Source: Sphingopyxis sp. Root154 (GTDB lineage: Bacteria; Pseudomonadota; Alphaproteobacteria; Sphingomonadales; Sphingomonadaceae). From it: 64,000 nt of DNA. The notes beneath the pieces are model-generated. The model saw only the letters and a program-made list of their open reading frames with translations, was not told the DNA's origin and searched no databases. Below are positions 16,262 through 25,222 of this stretch, one piece after another (positions within the stretch are counted from its first letter, which is position 1; each line of letters starts with the position of its first letter). The stretch spans positions 1,160,911 through 1,224,910 of the forward strand of contig NZ_LMGI01000002.1 in NCBI RefSeq assembly GCF_001427105.1, in the 5' to 3' direction. The translations under genes were made by a program, and so were the position numbers.

Positions 16262-17259
16262 ACGCGTGGAGCGATCCGCCCCTCACGAAATTCGAACCCG
16301 CCCTCGCGGTCGCGCTCCAACAAGGCAGGGCCGTCGAGATCGACCCAGCGCGCACGCTGCGCGAGTACAAACGCCGGCGCGATCGCGAGGCTGGTCGACA
16401 ACATGCACCCGACCATGATCGACAGCCCCGCCGCATCGGCCGCATCGGCGATCCGCAGCGCCTCGGTCAGCCCGCCCGCCTTGTCGAGCTTGATATTCAC
16501 GCCGTCGTAAAAGGCGCCGATCCGTGCGACATCGGCCGCGGTCTGACAGCTTTCGTCGGCAAGGAAAGGAATGGGCGAGTAGATCGGATCGAGCAGCGCG
16601 TCGGCGCCCACCGGCACCGGCTGTTCGATCATTTCGACCCCCAGGTCGGCGAGCGCCTCGGCCTCGCTCAAAATGTCGATATCGCGCCAGCTTTCGTTGG
16701 CGTCGACAATCAGCCGCGCCTCGGGTGCGCCCTTGCGTACCGCGGCGACGCGCAGCCGGTCGTCTTCGCCGGTGAGCTTGAGCTTGAGCAAACGATAGCC
16801 GTCGGCCTCGGCAGTCGCCGCCTGCTCCGCCATCGCGCCGGGGGCGCCGAGCGAGATGGTGAAAGCGGTAACACGCGATGTCGGCGCGCCGTCGCACCCC
16901 GCGAGCTGCCAAAGGCGCAAACCGCGCTGCCGCGCTTCGAGGTCCCACAGCGCGCAATCGAGCGCGTTACGCGCCGCGCCGGCGGCCATCAGTTCCTGCA
17001 CCGCCGCACGCGCACTCGCGGCGTCCAGTTCGGCGATATGCGGGGCGACGCGCAATATCTGATCGCGGCACCCCGCCGCATCCTCACCCAAATAATAGAT
17101 CGGCGTCCCCTCGCCGCGCCCAACGACGCCTCCATCTTCTTTGGCGCCCTCGATTTCGGCGACGACGACATCGACGTGCGTCTTGGCGCCGCGGCTGATC
17201 ACGAACGCCCCCGCGACCGGCCAGCGTTCGACACGCGCGCTTTTCAGTTGGATAGCCAT
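16258..17259 (-). CDS. Dipeptide/N-acyl-amino-acid epimerase, enolase superfamily (DgcA-like)
   Basis: A 333-residue MR-subgroup enolase-superfamily enzyme. The catalytic Lys pair lies at LLKLKL (KxK) and NIKLDKAGG. The metal ligands are the Asp of LIVDANESW, the Glu of EMIEQPVP and the Asp of FLADESCQ. The specificity-side WVDLDGPALL (DxD) is typical of L-Ala-D/L-Glu epimerases; alphaproteobacterial relatives are named N-acetyl-D-Glu racemase DgcA. It epimerises the alpha-carbon of a dipeptide or N-acyl amino acid, probably for peptidoglycan recycling or D-amino acid use. The usual DgcN partner is not adjacent. It is divergent, by 24 bases, from a DUF1232 gene. Confidence 0.87.
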   Translation of the reverse strand: MAIQLKSARVERWPVAGAFVISRGAKTHVDVVVAEIEGAKEDGGVVGRGEGTPIYYLGEDAAGCRDQILRVAPHIAELDAASARAAVQELMAAGAARNALDCALWDLEARQRGLRLWQLAGCDGAPTSRVTAFTISLGAPGAMAEQAATAEADGYRLLKLKLTGEDDRLRVAAVRKGAPEARLIVDANESWRDIDILSEAEALADLGVEMIEQPVPVGADALLDPIYSPIPFLADESCQTAADVARIGAFYDGVNIKLDKAGGLTEALRIADAADAAGLSIMVGCMLSTSLAIAPAFVLAQRARWVDLDGPALLERDREGGFEFREGRIAPRV

Positions 17260-17283
17260 GCGGGAAGGCTAGTGTAGATCGCG

Positions 17284-17679
17284 ATGACCGGCAAATCCCT
17301 TTCCGAACGCATCGGCGATCTCGGCCACCGCCTCGCGGTCGAGGCGCACGCCGCCTGGCTCGCAGCGCGCGATCCCCGCGTGCCCTGGCTCGCGCGCCTG
17401 CTCGCGATCGCGGTCGCGGCCTATGCGCTGTCGCCGATCGACCTGATCCCCGACTTCATTCCGGTGTTGGGCTGGCTCGACGATTTGCTGATCGTGCCGC
17501 TCGGCCTGTGGGTTGTGCGCCGCCTGATCCCCGATCCGCTCTGGGCCGAACTCCACGCCGCGGCCCAAACCGCGAGCGAACGCCCGTCGAGCCGCGCCGG
17601 AATGGCGATCATCCTGCTGCTGTGGGCGGGGCTGCTCTACATTGTCTATTGGAGCGTACGGACATCGCCCTGGCACTAA
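17284..17679 (+). CDS. YkvA/DUF1232 membrane protein
   Basis: A 131-residue protein whose middle is the DUF1232 signature: AYALSPIDLIPDFIPVLGW followed by LDDLLIVPLGLW. A second hydrophobic helix (MAIILLLWAGLLYIVYW) is at the C-terminus. Members are small membrane proteins of unknown function. It has ATG 17284. A GGCGGG-N8-CCCGCC hairpin at 17696-17715 lies just past its stop and may terminate it. Confidence 0.88.
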   Translation: MTGKSLSERIGDLGHRLAVEAHAAWLAARDPRVPWLARLLAIAVAAYALSPIDLIPDFIPVLGWLDDLLIVPLGLWVVRRLIPDPLWAELHAAAQTASERPSSRAGMAIILLLWAGLLYIVYWSVRTSPWH

Positions 17680-17705
17680 ATACCGGACATCGAAAGGCGG
17701 GTTCC

Positions 17706-18539
17706 TTATCCCGCCGAGAGACAGACGACTCCCACCGTTACCGTCAACGCACCGAGAATCTTCTGCAGCGTGATCCTTTCGTGCAGCACGAAGGTCCCGA
17801 TGAGTGCGGCAAATAATATGCTGGTTTCGCGAATGGCAGAAACACCGCCCATTGTGCTTCGGCTCATTGCCCAGACCGCGATGCAATAGCCAAGCGTGCC
17901 CAATATCCCTGCGCCGATAACCAGTACCCCTGCTTTTCCCCGGGGCAAGCTGGGAACCTGTCGCCTGATGACGATGAAGGACAGAGGAATGAGAAATCCC
18001 GCTACAACAGCTTGCCAGGCGGCATAGCTGGTGGCGCTTTCCGACAGGCGGACGCCCAGCCCGTCAACGACCATATAGCTGGCGATAAATATCCCCGTAG
18101 CAAGGGCGGCGATGGTCGACTTTGAATCGGGGCGGTTGCTTCCGAGCGTCAACAAAATGATGCCCAATGAGACACAGGCAATGCCCATAAGTCCCACGGT
18201 GCCCGGCAATTCGCCCGCGACCAGGGCCGCGCCAAGTGTGACCAGCAGGGGCGCGCTCCCCCGTGCGATCGGATAGACGCTGGACAGTTCGCCGTGGCGA
18301 TAAGCCCTGACCAAAAACAGGGAATATCCGATCTGAAGCAACGACGACAGGATGAGATAGGGCCAACTCGGCGGGGCGGGCGCGCCCAAGACCATGGCAA
18401 AGGGCAAGGCCGCGATTGCTCCGACCAGACATATGATCGCAAGCGTCCAGAAGCGATCCTCGCCATTCCTGACGATGGCATTCCAGATGGCGTGGATCAG
18501 TGCCGAAGCGAGAAGCAGACCGATAACTATTGGAGACAT
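17706..18539 (-). CDS. EamA/DMT-family transporter
   Basis: A 277-residue protein with ten hydrophobic segments in two EamA repeats, the usual size for drug/metabolite transporters. The conserved SVYPIARGSAPLLVTLGA at the end of the first repeat and SAIRETSILFAALIGTFVLHER in the second place it firmly in the family. It exports, or sometimes imports, small metabolites; the substrate is unknown. ATG 18539 (MSPIVIGLLLASALIHAIWN). Codon use is slightly less GC-biased than its neighbours. It starts 16 bases after the stop of phaZ on the same strand and may be read with it. Confidence 0.88.
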   Translation of the reverse strand: MSPIVIGLLLASALIHAIWNAIVRNGEDRFWTLAIICLVGAIAALPFAMVLGAPAPPSWPYLILSSLLQIGYSLFLVRAYRHGELSSVYPIARGSAPLLVTLGAALVAGELPGTVGLMGIACVSLGIILLTLGSNRPDSKSTIAALATGIFIASYMVVDGLGVRLSESATSYAAWQAVVAGFLIPLSFIVIRRQVPSLPRGKAGVLVIGAGILGTLGYCIAVWAMSRSTMGGVSAIRETSILFAALIGTFVLHERITLQKILGALTVTVGVVCLSAG

Positions 18540-18555
18540 TTCGGTCTTTCGATGA

Positions 18556-19776
18556 TTAGCCGCCGTGCGCGCGAATCCATTTCTCGACCACCGGCGCAAT
18601 CTCCTCGCGCCACTTGCGGCCGTTGAAAATGCCATAATGGCCGACGCTCTTCGCCATCAGATATTTCTTCTTCTCGGCGGGCAGCGCCTTGGCGATCGTC
18701 AGCGCGGCCTTGGTCTGGCCGATCCCCGAAATATCGTCACGCTCGCCCTCGATCGCGAGGATCGCAATATCTTCGATCGCGCCGACGTCGACCGGCTGGC
18801 CGCGATGCGTCATCTCGCCCTTCGGCAGAAGGTGGCGCTGGAACACGACGTCGACCGTCTGCAGATAGAATTCCGACGTCATGTCGCACACCGCGCGATA
18901 TTCGTCGTAGAATTCCTTGGTCTTGTCGGCACTCTCGCCGTCGCCGTCGACCAGATGTTTGAACATCTCCCAATGGCTCATCATGTGATTGCCAAGGTTC
19001 ATCGACATGAAGCCCGCGAGTTGCAGGAAGCCCGGGTAAACGCGGCGTCCGGCGCCCGGATAATAGGCCGGGACGGTCGCAATGACATTTTCCTGGAACC
19101 AGGCGTGCGGCCGCGTCATCGCATGCTCGTTCACCGCGGTCGGCGCTTTGCGCGTGTCGATCGGCCCGCCCATCATCGTCAGCGTCTTTGGCCGGCACTT
19201 ATGCTTGTTCGCCGCCATGATCGCCGCCGCCGCAAGGCTCGGCACCGAGGGCTGGCATACCGCCAGCACATGCGCGCCGGGACCGATATGCTCGAGCCAC
19301 GAGATCAGATAATCGACATAATCGTCGAGGTCGAATTTGCCGGCTTCGAGCGGCACGTTGCGCGCATCCCGCCAGTCGGTGATCCAGACGTCATGGCCGG
19401 GCAGCATCCGCTCGACCGTGCCGCGCAGCAGCGTCGCATAATGGCCCGACATCGGCGCGACAATCAGCAGCTTGGGCGCATCCTTCGTGCCCTTGTGCTT
19501 GAAATGCTTGAGCTGGCCGAAGGGTTTGCGCGCCTCGACGACCTCGGTAACGCGCACCGTCTCGCCATCGACGACGGTCTCGTACAACTCGAACCCCGGC
19601 TTGCCGCGCGGCGCCGACGCGTGTGCGAACACTTCGAGCGCCGAGGCGAACATCGGGCTTCCGCTGAAATAGCCGAGCGGATTCGCCGGATGCTGCATCA
19701 CCTGCGCGCCCGCGGTCGCCAGCGCACTCGCGCCTGCGAGCCAATTCTTCTGCATGTCAAAGGCATGGTACAGCAT
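18556..19776 (-). CDS. phaZ: Intracellular poly(3-hydroxybutyrate) depolymerase
   Basis: A 406-residue alpha/beta-hydrolase of the intracellular PhaZ type (no signal peptide). The nucleophile motif is LAVCQPSVPSLAA with a Cys at about residue 174 in place of serine, as in known intracellular PhaZ enzymes. The N-terminus MLYHAFDMQKNWL and the segment LLIVAPMSGHYATLLRGTV are family hallmarks; the acid and His of the triad probably lie in the ERDDISG and VGHYGIFNG regions. It mobilises stored PHB granules to 3-hydroxybutyrate oligomers. ATG 19776 is supported by AAGGA upstream; the open frame before it is not coding-like. PHB synthesis genes are not in the window. Confidence 0.93.
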   Translation of the reverse strand: MLYHAFDMQKNWLAGASALATAGAQVMQHPANPLGYFSGSPMFASALEVFAHASAPRGKPGFELYETVVDGETVRVTEVVEARKPFGQLKHFKHKGTKDAPKLLIVAPMSGHYATLLRGTVERMLPGHDVWITDWRDARNVPLEAGKFDLDDYVDYLISWLEHIGPGAHVLAVCQPSVPSLAAAAIMAANKHKCRPKTLTMMGGPIDTRKAPTAVNEHAMTRPHAWFQENVIATVPAYYPGAGRRVYPGFLQLAGFMSMNLGNHMMSHWEMFKHLVDGDGESADKTKEFYDEYRAVCDMTSEFYLQTVDVVFQRHLLPKGEMTHRGQPVDVGAIEDIAILAIEGERDDISGIGQTKAALTIAKALPAEKKKYLMAKSVGHYGIFNGRKWREEIAPVVEKWIRAHGG

Positions 19777-20051
19777 ATTCAAATCGTTCCTTGCGTAGCC
19801 CGGCGGCGCTCTTCGGCGCCTGCTCATTGGTTAGCAGTCTAGGGGCTCATCTTCATTGTGCAATGCATCAAAATCGTTGCGAGGCGTACCGAAGTCGAAT
19901 ATTCTGCGTTTCAAGGCGCATGATGCGCCGATGGAGTGAATATGTCTGAGATTGCGGGCAACCGCTAACATCCCGGCGTAATCGGGATGTGCGCAGCGCG
20001 GCGACCAACGGGTCGGCGCGCCGTTGTTGCTTGATAATCCCGGATAATCCC

Positions 20052-20309
20052 ATGAATATTTCGAAAGCGGAGCAGCGTATGCTCCATGTGCTGGCGCAGG
20101 GCGGCATGATCCGCCATCGGCGCGGCGAAGCCGGCCACATCGTCGAAGCTTTGTGCTTCACGCGTGACGGGCATGTGCTCGCCAATACCGGTCTGTCGCT
20201 GTTCAACCGGCTGCGGCGGCGCGGTTTTATCGGCTCGCTGAACGGCGCGCCGTACCGCATCACGCAAGCGGGCCTCCGCGCGGTGCGCGCGCAGCTCGAC
20301 AACCGGTGA
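20052..20309 (+). CDS. YjhX-family protein (UPF0386)
   Basis: An 85-residue protein with the whole family pattern: MNISKAEQRMLHVLAQGGMI, then EALCFTRDGHVL, LFNRLRRRGFI and YRITQAGLRAVR. It has a winged-helix look. E. coli YjhX is described as a toxin of a YjhX/YjhQ pair, but alphaproteobacterial copies usually stand alone, as here, so toxicity should not be assumed. It is followed by a strong intrinsic terminator. The 275-base space before it holds a small hairpin (ACATCCCG-N7-CGGGATGT at 19968-19990) and no gene. Confidence 0.9.
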   Translation: MNISKAEQRMLHVLAQGGMIRHRRGEAGHIVEALCFTRDGHVLANTGLSLFNRLRRRGFIGSLNGAPYRITQAGLRAVRAQLDNR

Positions 20310-20328
20310 CGATCGGGCGCTGACGATC

Positions 20329-20361
20329 GGGAGCGCGGTGCGGGTCGCCGCGCTCCCTTTT
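20329..20361 (+). terminator. Intrinsic terminator of yjhX
   Basis: Perfect 10-base stem GGGAGCGCGG / CCGCGCTCCC with a 9-base loop, followed directly by TTTT. Confidence 0.85.
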
Positions 20362-20454
20362 GACAAACCATATCGCCCCGCTTCAAAGCGCTTGAAGCCA
20401 TGTGTCATTCTGCAGCGTTGAGCGGCATCGGCGGGGCTGCTAGGGCCGTCGTCC

Positions 20455-22239
20455 ATGGCGACCACATCCGACAAATCCGACACGCCCCGCCGCAAGCTCG
20501 GCAGCCTGCGCATGATCTGGCACTATGCCAGCCGCTATCCGCTGCAACTGCTGATCGCCGCGGTCGCGCTCGGCATCGCCGCGCTCGCGACGCTCGCGAT
20601 CCCGTATCAGTTCAAGGAAATGATCGACAGCGGCTTCGTTGCCGGCGGCGGCGACGTCGCACCGCATTTCCGCTTCTTCTATGTTATCGTGCTGCTGCTC
20701 GCGGTCGCGACGGCGCTGCGCTTCTATTTTGTCAGCTGGCTCGGCGAACGCACCGTCGCCGACATCCGTCAGGCGGTCCAACGCAACCTGCTGCGTCTTG
20801 CCCCGGGCTTTTTCGAGGAAAACCGCCCGTCGGAAATCGCCTCGCGCATGACGTCGGACACCTCGATCATCGAACAGACCGTCGGCACCACGGTCTCGGT
20901 CGCGCTGCGCAATACGGTGATGGGGATCGGCGGAATCGCCTATCTCTTCACCCTGTCGCCGAAACTGACCGGCGGGATATTGCTCGGCATCCCGGTGATC
21001 ATCATGCCGATCGTGCTGCTCGGCCGGAAGCTCCAGAATGTCTCGCGGACGAGCCAGGACCGGGTCGCCGACATCGGCGCGACCACCGCCGAGCAACTGG
21101 GCGCGATGAAGATCGTCCAGGCGTTCGGGCAGGAAGCGCGCGAAGCCGACCGCTTCACGACTGCGGTCGAGGCGAATTTCGCGACCGCCAAGCGCCGCAT
21201 CCGCCTGCGCGCGATGATGACCGCGATCGTCATCGGCCTGCTCTTCGGCGCGATCACCACCCTCCTCTGGTACGGCGCCGCGGGCGTCGCCGCGGGCACG
21301 ATCACCGGCGGCACGATCGCCGCCTTCGTCCTCACCGGCGGATTGGTCGCGGGGGCCTTCGGCGCGCTCACCGAAGTCTATGGCGACCTGCTCCGCGCCG
21401 CCGGCGCGGCCGAGCGCCTCAGCGAATTACTCAATGCCGAGGCGAGCATCGCGCCGCCCGCAAAACCGCGCCCCTTCCCCGAACCGCCCGTCGGGACGCT
21501 CGAGTTCGATCATGTCGAATTCCACTATCCGACCCGCCCCGACGCCCCCGCGCTCCACGATTTCAGCCTTGCGATCAACCCGCGCGAGACTGTCGCGATC
21601 GTCGGCCCCTCGGGCGCCGGCAAGTCGACGCTCTTCCAGCTTGCCGAGCGCTTTTACGACCCGCAGGGCGGCCAGATCCTGCTCGACGGCGTGCCGCTCA
21701 CCGAAGCCGACCCCGCCGACATCCGCGCGCGCATCGCCATGGTTCCGCAGGAAACGGTAATCTTCGCCGCCTCGGCGCGCGACAATCTGCGCTATGGCAA
21801 TTGGGCCGCAACCGACGAGGATTTGTGGGACGCCGCCCGCGCCGCCAATGCCGAGGAATTCCTGCGCAAGCTGCCCGACGGGCTCGACACCTTCATGGGC
21901 GAAGGCGGCGCCCGCCTCTCGGGCGGCCAGCGCCAGCGCGTCGCGATCGCGCGCGCGCTCTTGCGCCGCGCCCCGCTGCTGCTCCTCGACGAGGCGACCT
22001 CGGCGCTCGACGCCGAATCCGAAAAGCTCGTGCAGGACGCGCTCGAGACGCTGATGCACGACCGCACGACGATCGTCATCGCGCACCGCCTCGCGACCGT
22101 GCGCGCCGCCGACCGCATCATCGTCATGGACGACGGACGCATCGTCGAAGAGGGCAAGCACGACGAACTCGTCGCCGCCGACGGCCTCTACGCCCGCCTC
22201 GCACGGCTCCAGTTCCAGGACAATCTCGCCGCCGCCTGA
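20455..22239 (+). CDS. ABC transporter, fused permease and ATPase (exporter type)
   Basis: A 594-residue half-transporter. Residues ~20-330 form the six-helix ABC exporter membrane domain, with the coupling-loop region ERTVADIRQAVQRNLLRL and the PGFFEENRPSEIASRMTSDT stretch typical of MsbA/LipA-type exporters. The ATPase domain follows: Walker A IVGPSGAGKSTL, Q-loop MVPQETVIF, signature ARLSGGQRQRVAIARAL, Walker B LLLLDEATSALD and the H-loop VIAHRLATV. It should work as a homodimer exporting a lipid or hydrophobic compound. ATG 20455. It is followed after 24 bases by a DUF1993 gene. No substrate-specific partner is seen. Confidence 0.92.
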   Translation: MATTSDKSDTPRRKLGSLRMIWHYASRYPLQLLIAAVALGIAALATLAIPYQFKEMIDSGFVAGGGDVAPHFRFFYVIVLLLAVATALRFYFVSWLGERTVADIRQAVQRNLLRLAPGFFEENRPSEIASRMTSDTSIIEQTVGTTVSVALRNTVMGIGGIAYLFTLSPKLTGGILLGIPVIIMPIVLLGRKLQNVSRTSQDRVADIGATTAEQLGAMKIVQAFGQEAREADRFTTAVEANFATAKRRIRLRAMMTAIVIGLLFGAITTLLWYGAAGVAAGTITGGTIAAFVLTGGLVAGAFGALTEVYGDLLRAAGAAERLSELLNAEASIAPPAKPRPFPEPPVGTLEFDHVEFHYPTRPDAPALHDFSLAINPRETVAIVGPSGAGKSTLFQLAERFYDPQGGQILLDGVPLTEADPADIRARIAMVPQETVIFAASARDNLRYGNWAATDEDLWDAARAANAEEFLRKLPDGLDTFMGEGGARLSGGQRQRVAIARALLRRAPLLLLDEATSALDAESEKLVQDALETLMHDRTTIVIAHRLATVRAADRIIVMDDGRIVEEGKHDELVAADGLYARLARLQFQDNLAAA

Positions 22240-22263
22240 CACAAGTTCGATCGATCGAAGGAA

Positions 22264-22806
22264 ATGACGATGCTCTACGACCTGACCGTACCGGCCTGGC
22301 AAAATGGCCTGAGAGCCCTGTCGGGAGAGCTTTCGCGGGCGCGCGCATGGGGAGAGGAAAACGGCGTCGGCGAATTGCAGTTCGCGGTCGCGCGGCTCGC
22401 ACCCGACATGTTCCCGCTCGCCTCGCAGGTGCGCTTCACCTGCGTCCAGGCGCTCCAGCCGCTGGTTCGCCTTGCCAATGCCGAAGTCCCCGATTTTGCG
22501 GAGGACGCGGTCGATTTTGCCGGGATGCAGGAACAGATCGCGGCGACACTCGCGGTCCTCGACGCGGTCGATCCCGCAGCGCTCGGCTCCGACCTCGACC
22601 GGGCGGTCAGCTTCCCGCTGCCCAACGGCATGATCTTCGACATGCGCGCCTTCGACTATGTCCGCGACTGGGCGCAACCGCAGTTCGCTTTCCACCGTAC
22701 CGCGGCTTATGCGGTCCTACGCCATATGGGCGTCCCGCTCGGCAAGGCCGACTATGTCAGCTATATGATGCGCTATCTCCGGCCCGGAACGGCCCCCGCC
22801 GCCTGA
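22264..22806 (+). CDS. DUF1993 domain protein (DinB-like fold)
   Basis: A 180-residue protein. The N-terminus MLYDLTVPAWQNGLRALSG, the middle FPLASQVRFTCVQALQPLVRL and FHRTAAYAVLRHMGVPLGK near the C-terminus define DUF1993, a helical-bundle family related to DinB-type enzymes. Function is unknown. Two ATGs lie six bases apart: 22264 and 22270, the second having AAGGA at the better distance. It may be co-transcribed with the ABC transporter upstream. Confidence 0.88.
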   Translation: MTMLYDLTVPAWQNGLRALSGELSRARAWGEENGVGELQFAVARLAPDMFPLASQVRFTCVQALQPLVRLANAEVPDFAEDAVDFAGMQEQIAATLAVLDAVDPAALGSDLDRAVSFPLPNGMIFDMRAFDYVRDWAQPQFAFHRTAAYAVLRHMGVPLGKADYVSYMMRYLRPGTAPAA

Positions 22807-22828
22807 GACAACGGGAAGCCGCCAGGGA

Positions 22829-23266
22829 TCAGATCAAACCGGCGTAATTGTGGATGCCGGGAAAGCCGAGCTTCGACCCGCCATTGCGCCGGATCGCCCC
22901 GATCGCCTCATCGACGCGCAAGTAGCGCGCCCGCGCCTCGGGTTCTAGCAGGATCGCCGCCGGTTCCGACTGATCGGCCGCCTTTTTGACCAGCATCCCC
23001 AACTGCGCCAGATCGACCGCCTCGTTGTTCCAGCGGATCACGTCGGCGGTATCGATCGTCACGCGATTTTCGTCGAGTATCTTCGCAAGTGGCGGCGCCT
23101 CACCGGGCAGCGTGACATCGACGCTGTGCGTCGGCGGCGGGATGGTGATGATGAACATCACGAGCATCACCAGCATCACGTCTATCAGCGGAGTCGTATT
23201 GATGTCGGGATCACCATTGGGGTCGGCGCGAAAAATGCTGCGATGAAACCTGCTTCGTGTGCGCAT
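22829..23266 (-). CDS. exbD: ExbD/TolR-family protein, orphan
   Basis: A 145-residue protein with the family plan: short cytoplasmic N-terminus with DINTTPLIDVMLVMLVMFII (one membrane helix carrying the essential Asp of PLIDVMLV), then a periplasmic domain. ExbD pairs with ExbB to energise TonB by proton flow. No exbB or tonB lies nearby, so it must use a partner encoded elsewhere or be a second paralogue. It converges with the DUF1993 gene. Confidence 0.88.
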   Translation of the reverse strand: MRTRSRFHRSIFRADPNGDPDINTTPLIDVMLVMLVMFIITIPPPTHSVDVTLPGEAPPLAKILDENRVTIDTADVIRWNNEAVDLAQLGMLVKKAADQSEPAAILLEPEARARYLRVDEAIGAIRRNGGSKLGFPGIHNYAGLI

Positions 23267-23437
23267 CGTCTCTCTCCCGCTCGGGGAGAACGCACCGCGT
23301 TTGACGGGCGTCGCCCCCTCATCGAGGGCCCAAGACCATCTCGCGCCCTAAACGTGATGGTATATCATAATATGAAGCGAGCAAGCGGAAACTGGAAAGT
23401 CAGCAGCGGATGATTATTTGCCGCACAAAGCGCGCAT

Positions 23438-23470
23438 AAAGAAAGGGCGGCACCTTTCGGCACCGCCCTT
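23438..23470 (-). terminator. Probable terminator of the OmpA-type gene
   Basis: On the minus strand a hairpin with an 8-base stem AAGGGCGG/CCGCCCTT, plus an inner 2-bp extension, is followed by TTTCTTTAT. It begins about 40 bases past the OmpA stop. Confidence 0.7.
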
Positions 23471-23508
23471 CTTTTTCGTTCCGTCCCAGTCGGGAGCGGA
23501 AACCGGTC

Positions 23509-24627
23509 TTACATGCCCGAGTTCGGACCGTAAGTGATTTCCACGCGACGGTTCTGGTCGTTGCGGACGCCATCGGCGGTTGCAACGGCCGGGCGGCTTT
23601 CGCCGAAGCCCTGCGCGCTGATCGAGCCATCCGAGATACCGCGAGCGGTGAGATAGCTGCGAACCGCGGTGTTGCGACGTTCCGACAGGCCGACGTTGTA
23701 CTTGGCCGAACCCGAACGGTCAGCGTGACCGGCGAGCATGACCTGCGTACCCGTGCAACCACGGTTGTAGGCGCTGATCGCATTGTCGAGCGTCGAAGCC
23801 GCTTCCGGCGTGATGTCCGACTTATCCCAGTCGAAGTACACGATATACGGTCCGGGCGCGCATTCCACGACCGGCGGCGGCGGCGGAGGCGGCGGAGGCG
23901 GCGGGGGCGGCGGGGGCGGGGGCGGGGGTGCCACCACCGGCTCCGGTGCTGCGCCACCGAAGTTGAACGTCAGCGTGCCAAGGATCGAGTGCGAACGGAA
24001 GCGCGTCGAAACGTCGCGACCGAGCTGGTCGACCAGATCGAGGTTGTCGGCGTTGAAGAAACGATACTTCAGGCCAACGTCGATGCTGTCGGTCAGCGGA
24101 GCGCGGATACCCGCGATCGCCTGCCAGGCAAAGCCCGTGTCCGAATCGTCGAGGAAGTTACCGGCATAGACCGGCTCAACCGAAACGCGCGCAACACCGG
24201 CACCACCGCCGACAAAGCCCTGAAGGCCGTCGTCGTCACCGAAGTCGAGCATACCGTTGACCATGAAGCTCAACGCGTTCGAATCGCCTGCAAGCGGGAC
24301 CGAACCGGTAGCGAGCGCACCAGCGCCGGTAACCGACTGCGGAATGCCCGGGGTCGAAAAGCGGCCCGACTTGATGTCGGCTTCACGGAAACCGACTTCG
24401 ACTTCCGCGCGGAAACCGCCGAAGTCATAGCCGACGGTGCCTTCGACATCATAGCCAGCGCGATGATCGAGCGTACCGGCATTGTTGAACGTGCCGATGT
24501 CGAGATCCAGGTCCTCGACGAGCATTGCGCCTGCACCAACACCAACATACCAAGAGTTGTCGCGCGCCAGAACGGGCGACGCCAGGGTGGTGGAGGCCAA
24601 CGCCAGAGCGACGGCAAGCTTCCTCAT
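23509..24627 (-). CDS. OmpA-family outer membrane protein with 19-proline hinge
   Basis: A 372-residue protein. A signal peptide (MRKLAVALALASTTLASPVLA) is followed by an eight-strand beta-barrel (about residues 22-235: NSWYVGVGAGAMLVEDLDL ... HSILGTLTFNFGG), a hinge of 19 consecutive prolines, and a C-terminal OmpA peptidoglycan-binding domain (YFDWDKSDITPEAASTLDNA, then GHADRSGSAKYNVGLSERR, and the last RRVEITYG). It links the outer membrane to the wall. ATG 24627 has AGGGGAATT upstream. The poly-proline run would need EF-P for translation. A terminator lies downstream. Confidence 0.93.
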   Translation of the reverse strand: MRKLAVALALASTTLASPVLARDNSWYVGVGAGAMLVEDLDLDIGTFNNAGTLDHRAGYDVEGTVGYDFGGFRAEVEVGFREADIKSGRFSTPGIPQSVTGAGALATGSVPLAGDSNALSFMVNGMLDFGDDDGLQGFVGGGAGVARVSVEPVYAGNFLDDSDTGFAWQAIAGIRAPLTDSIDVGLKYRFFNADNLDLVDQLGRDVSTRFRSHSILGTLTFNFGGAAPEPVVAPPPPPPPPPPPPPPPPPPPVVECAPGPYIVYFDWDKSDITPEAASTLDNAISAYNRGCTGTQVMLAGHADRSGSAKYNVGLSERRNTAVRSYLTARGISDGSISAQGFGESRPAVATADGVRNDQNRRVEITYGPNSGM

Positions 24628-24757
24628 AGTAATTCCCCTTTCAAATTGAGATATACGTCTCGGCAGACGTCCTACTCGCCGCTTTGGTTCCGTGCAAGCG
24701 AACAAATCGTCAATCTGTTGCCAAAAAGTCGCACTTCTTATGTCAAAGAACCGAAAA

Positions 24758-25210
24758 TCAGCCTGACATCAGAAGACCCTGCGCGGCGAGGTGAAGGATC
24801 AGTGTAGAGATCGCGTTACGCGCTTCGGAGTCGATTGTCGACCCGCCCGAAGGTGCCCCCACCGTCGCCGGCGCGGCCCATGCGCCGCCCGCGAAGCGAA
24901 GCTGCGCGCCGTCGGTCAGCCGCGTCGCGCGCATCCCTTCGCGCGGCGGCGCAAATCGCCATCCGCCCCCGGTCCGGATTGCGATCGCATGTGCCTCACC
25001 CGCCCAGGCGCCCGTCGGCGCCGCACCGACGATCCAGCATTGCCCCTCTTCCGGGTCAACAGGCGGCGCGGCGAGCGGCCCGGCCTCGACGGCCGCATGA
25101 AGCAACGCGTCGAGCAGCGTCAAAGCTTCGTTGTGCGTTACCTCTTTCTGCGCCTGCGCCGTCGCAAGTAACGGTAACGCGAAGCGTGGCGTGGTTGGCA
25201 TGGCGGTCAT
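24758..25210 (-). CDS. DUF2793 protein at the end of the GTA cluster
   Basis: A 150-residue protein with the DUF2793 pattern: ALPLLATAQAQKEVTHNEAL in the first third and EGQCWIVGAAPTGAWAGEAH in the middle. DUF2793 is often the last gene of alphaproteobacterial GTA/phage tail clusters and is thought to be a tail-fibre-associated or receptor-binding part. It follows the tail-tip megaprotein gene by 12 bases on the same strand. ATG 25210. Confidence 0.85.
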   Translation of the reverse strand: MTAMPTTPRFALPLLATAQAQKEVTHNEALTLLDALLHAAVEAGPLAAPPVDPEEGQCWIVGAAPTGAWAGEAHAIAIRTGGGWRFAPPREGMRATRLTDGAQLRFAGGAWAAPATVGAPSGGSTIDSEARNAISTLILHLAAQGLLMSG

Positions 25211-25222
25211 GGCATTATCCTT

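Noticed and set aside
20052..20309. Toxin-antitoxin module for YjhX
   Set aside because: No yjhQ-like partner is next to it, and the gene has its own terminator.
20400..22847. 815-codon frame over the ABC transporter and DUF1993 genes
   Set aside because: Composition of an off-frame translation; the ABC transporter frame has all ATPase motifs.
24628..24757. TTGACA boxes upstream of the OmpA-type gene as promoter
   Set aside because: Two -35-like boxes are present but no matching -10 at 16-18 bases, so no promoter is called.
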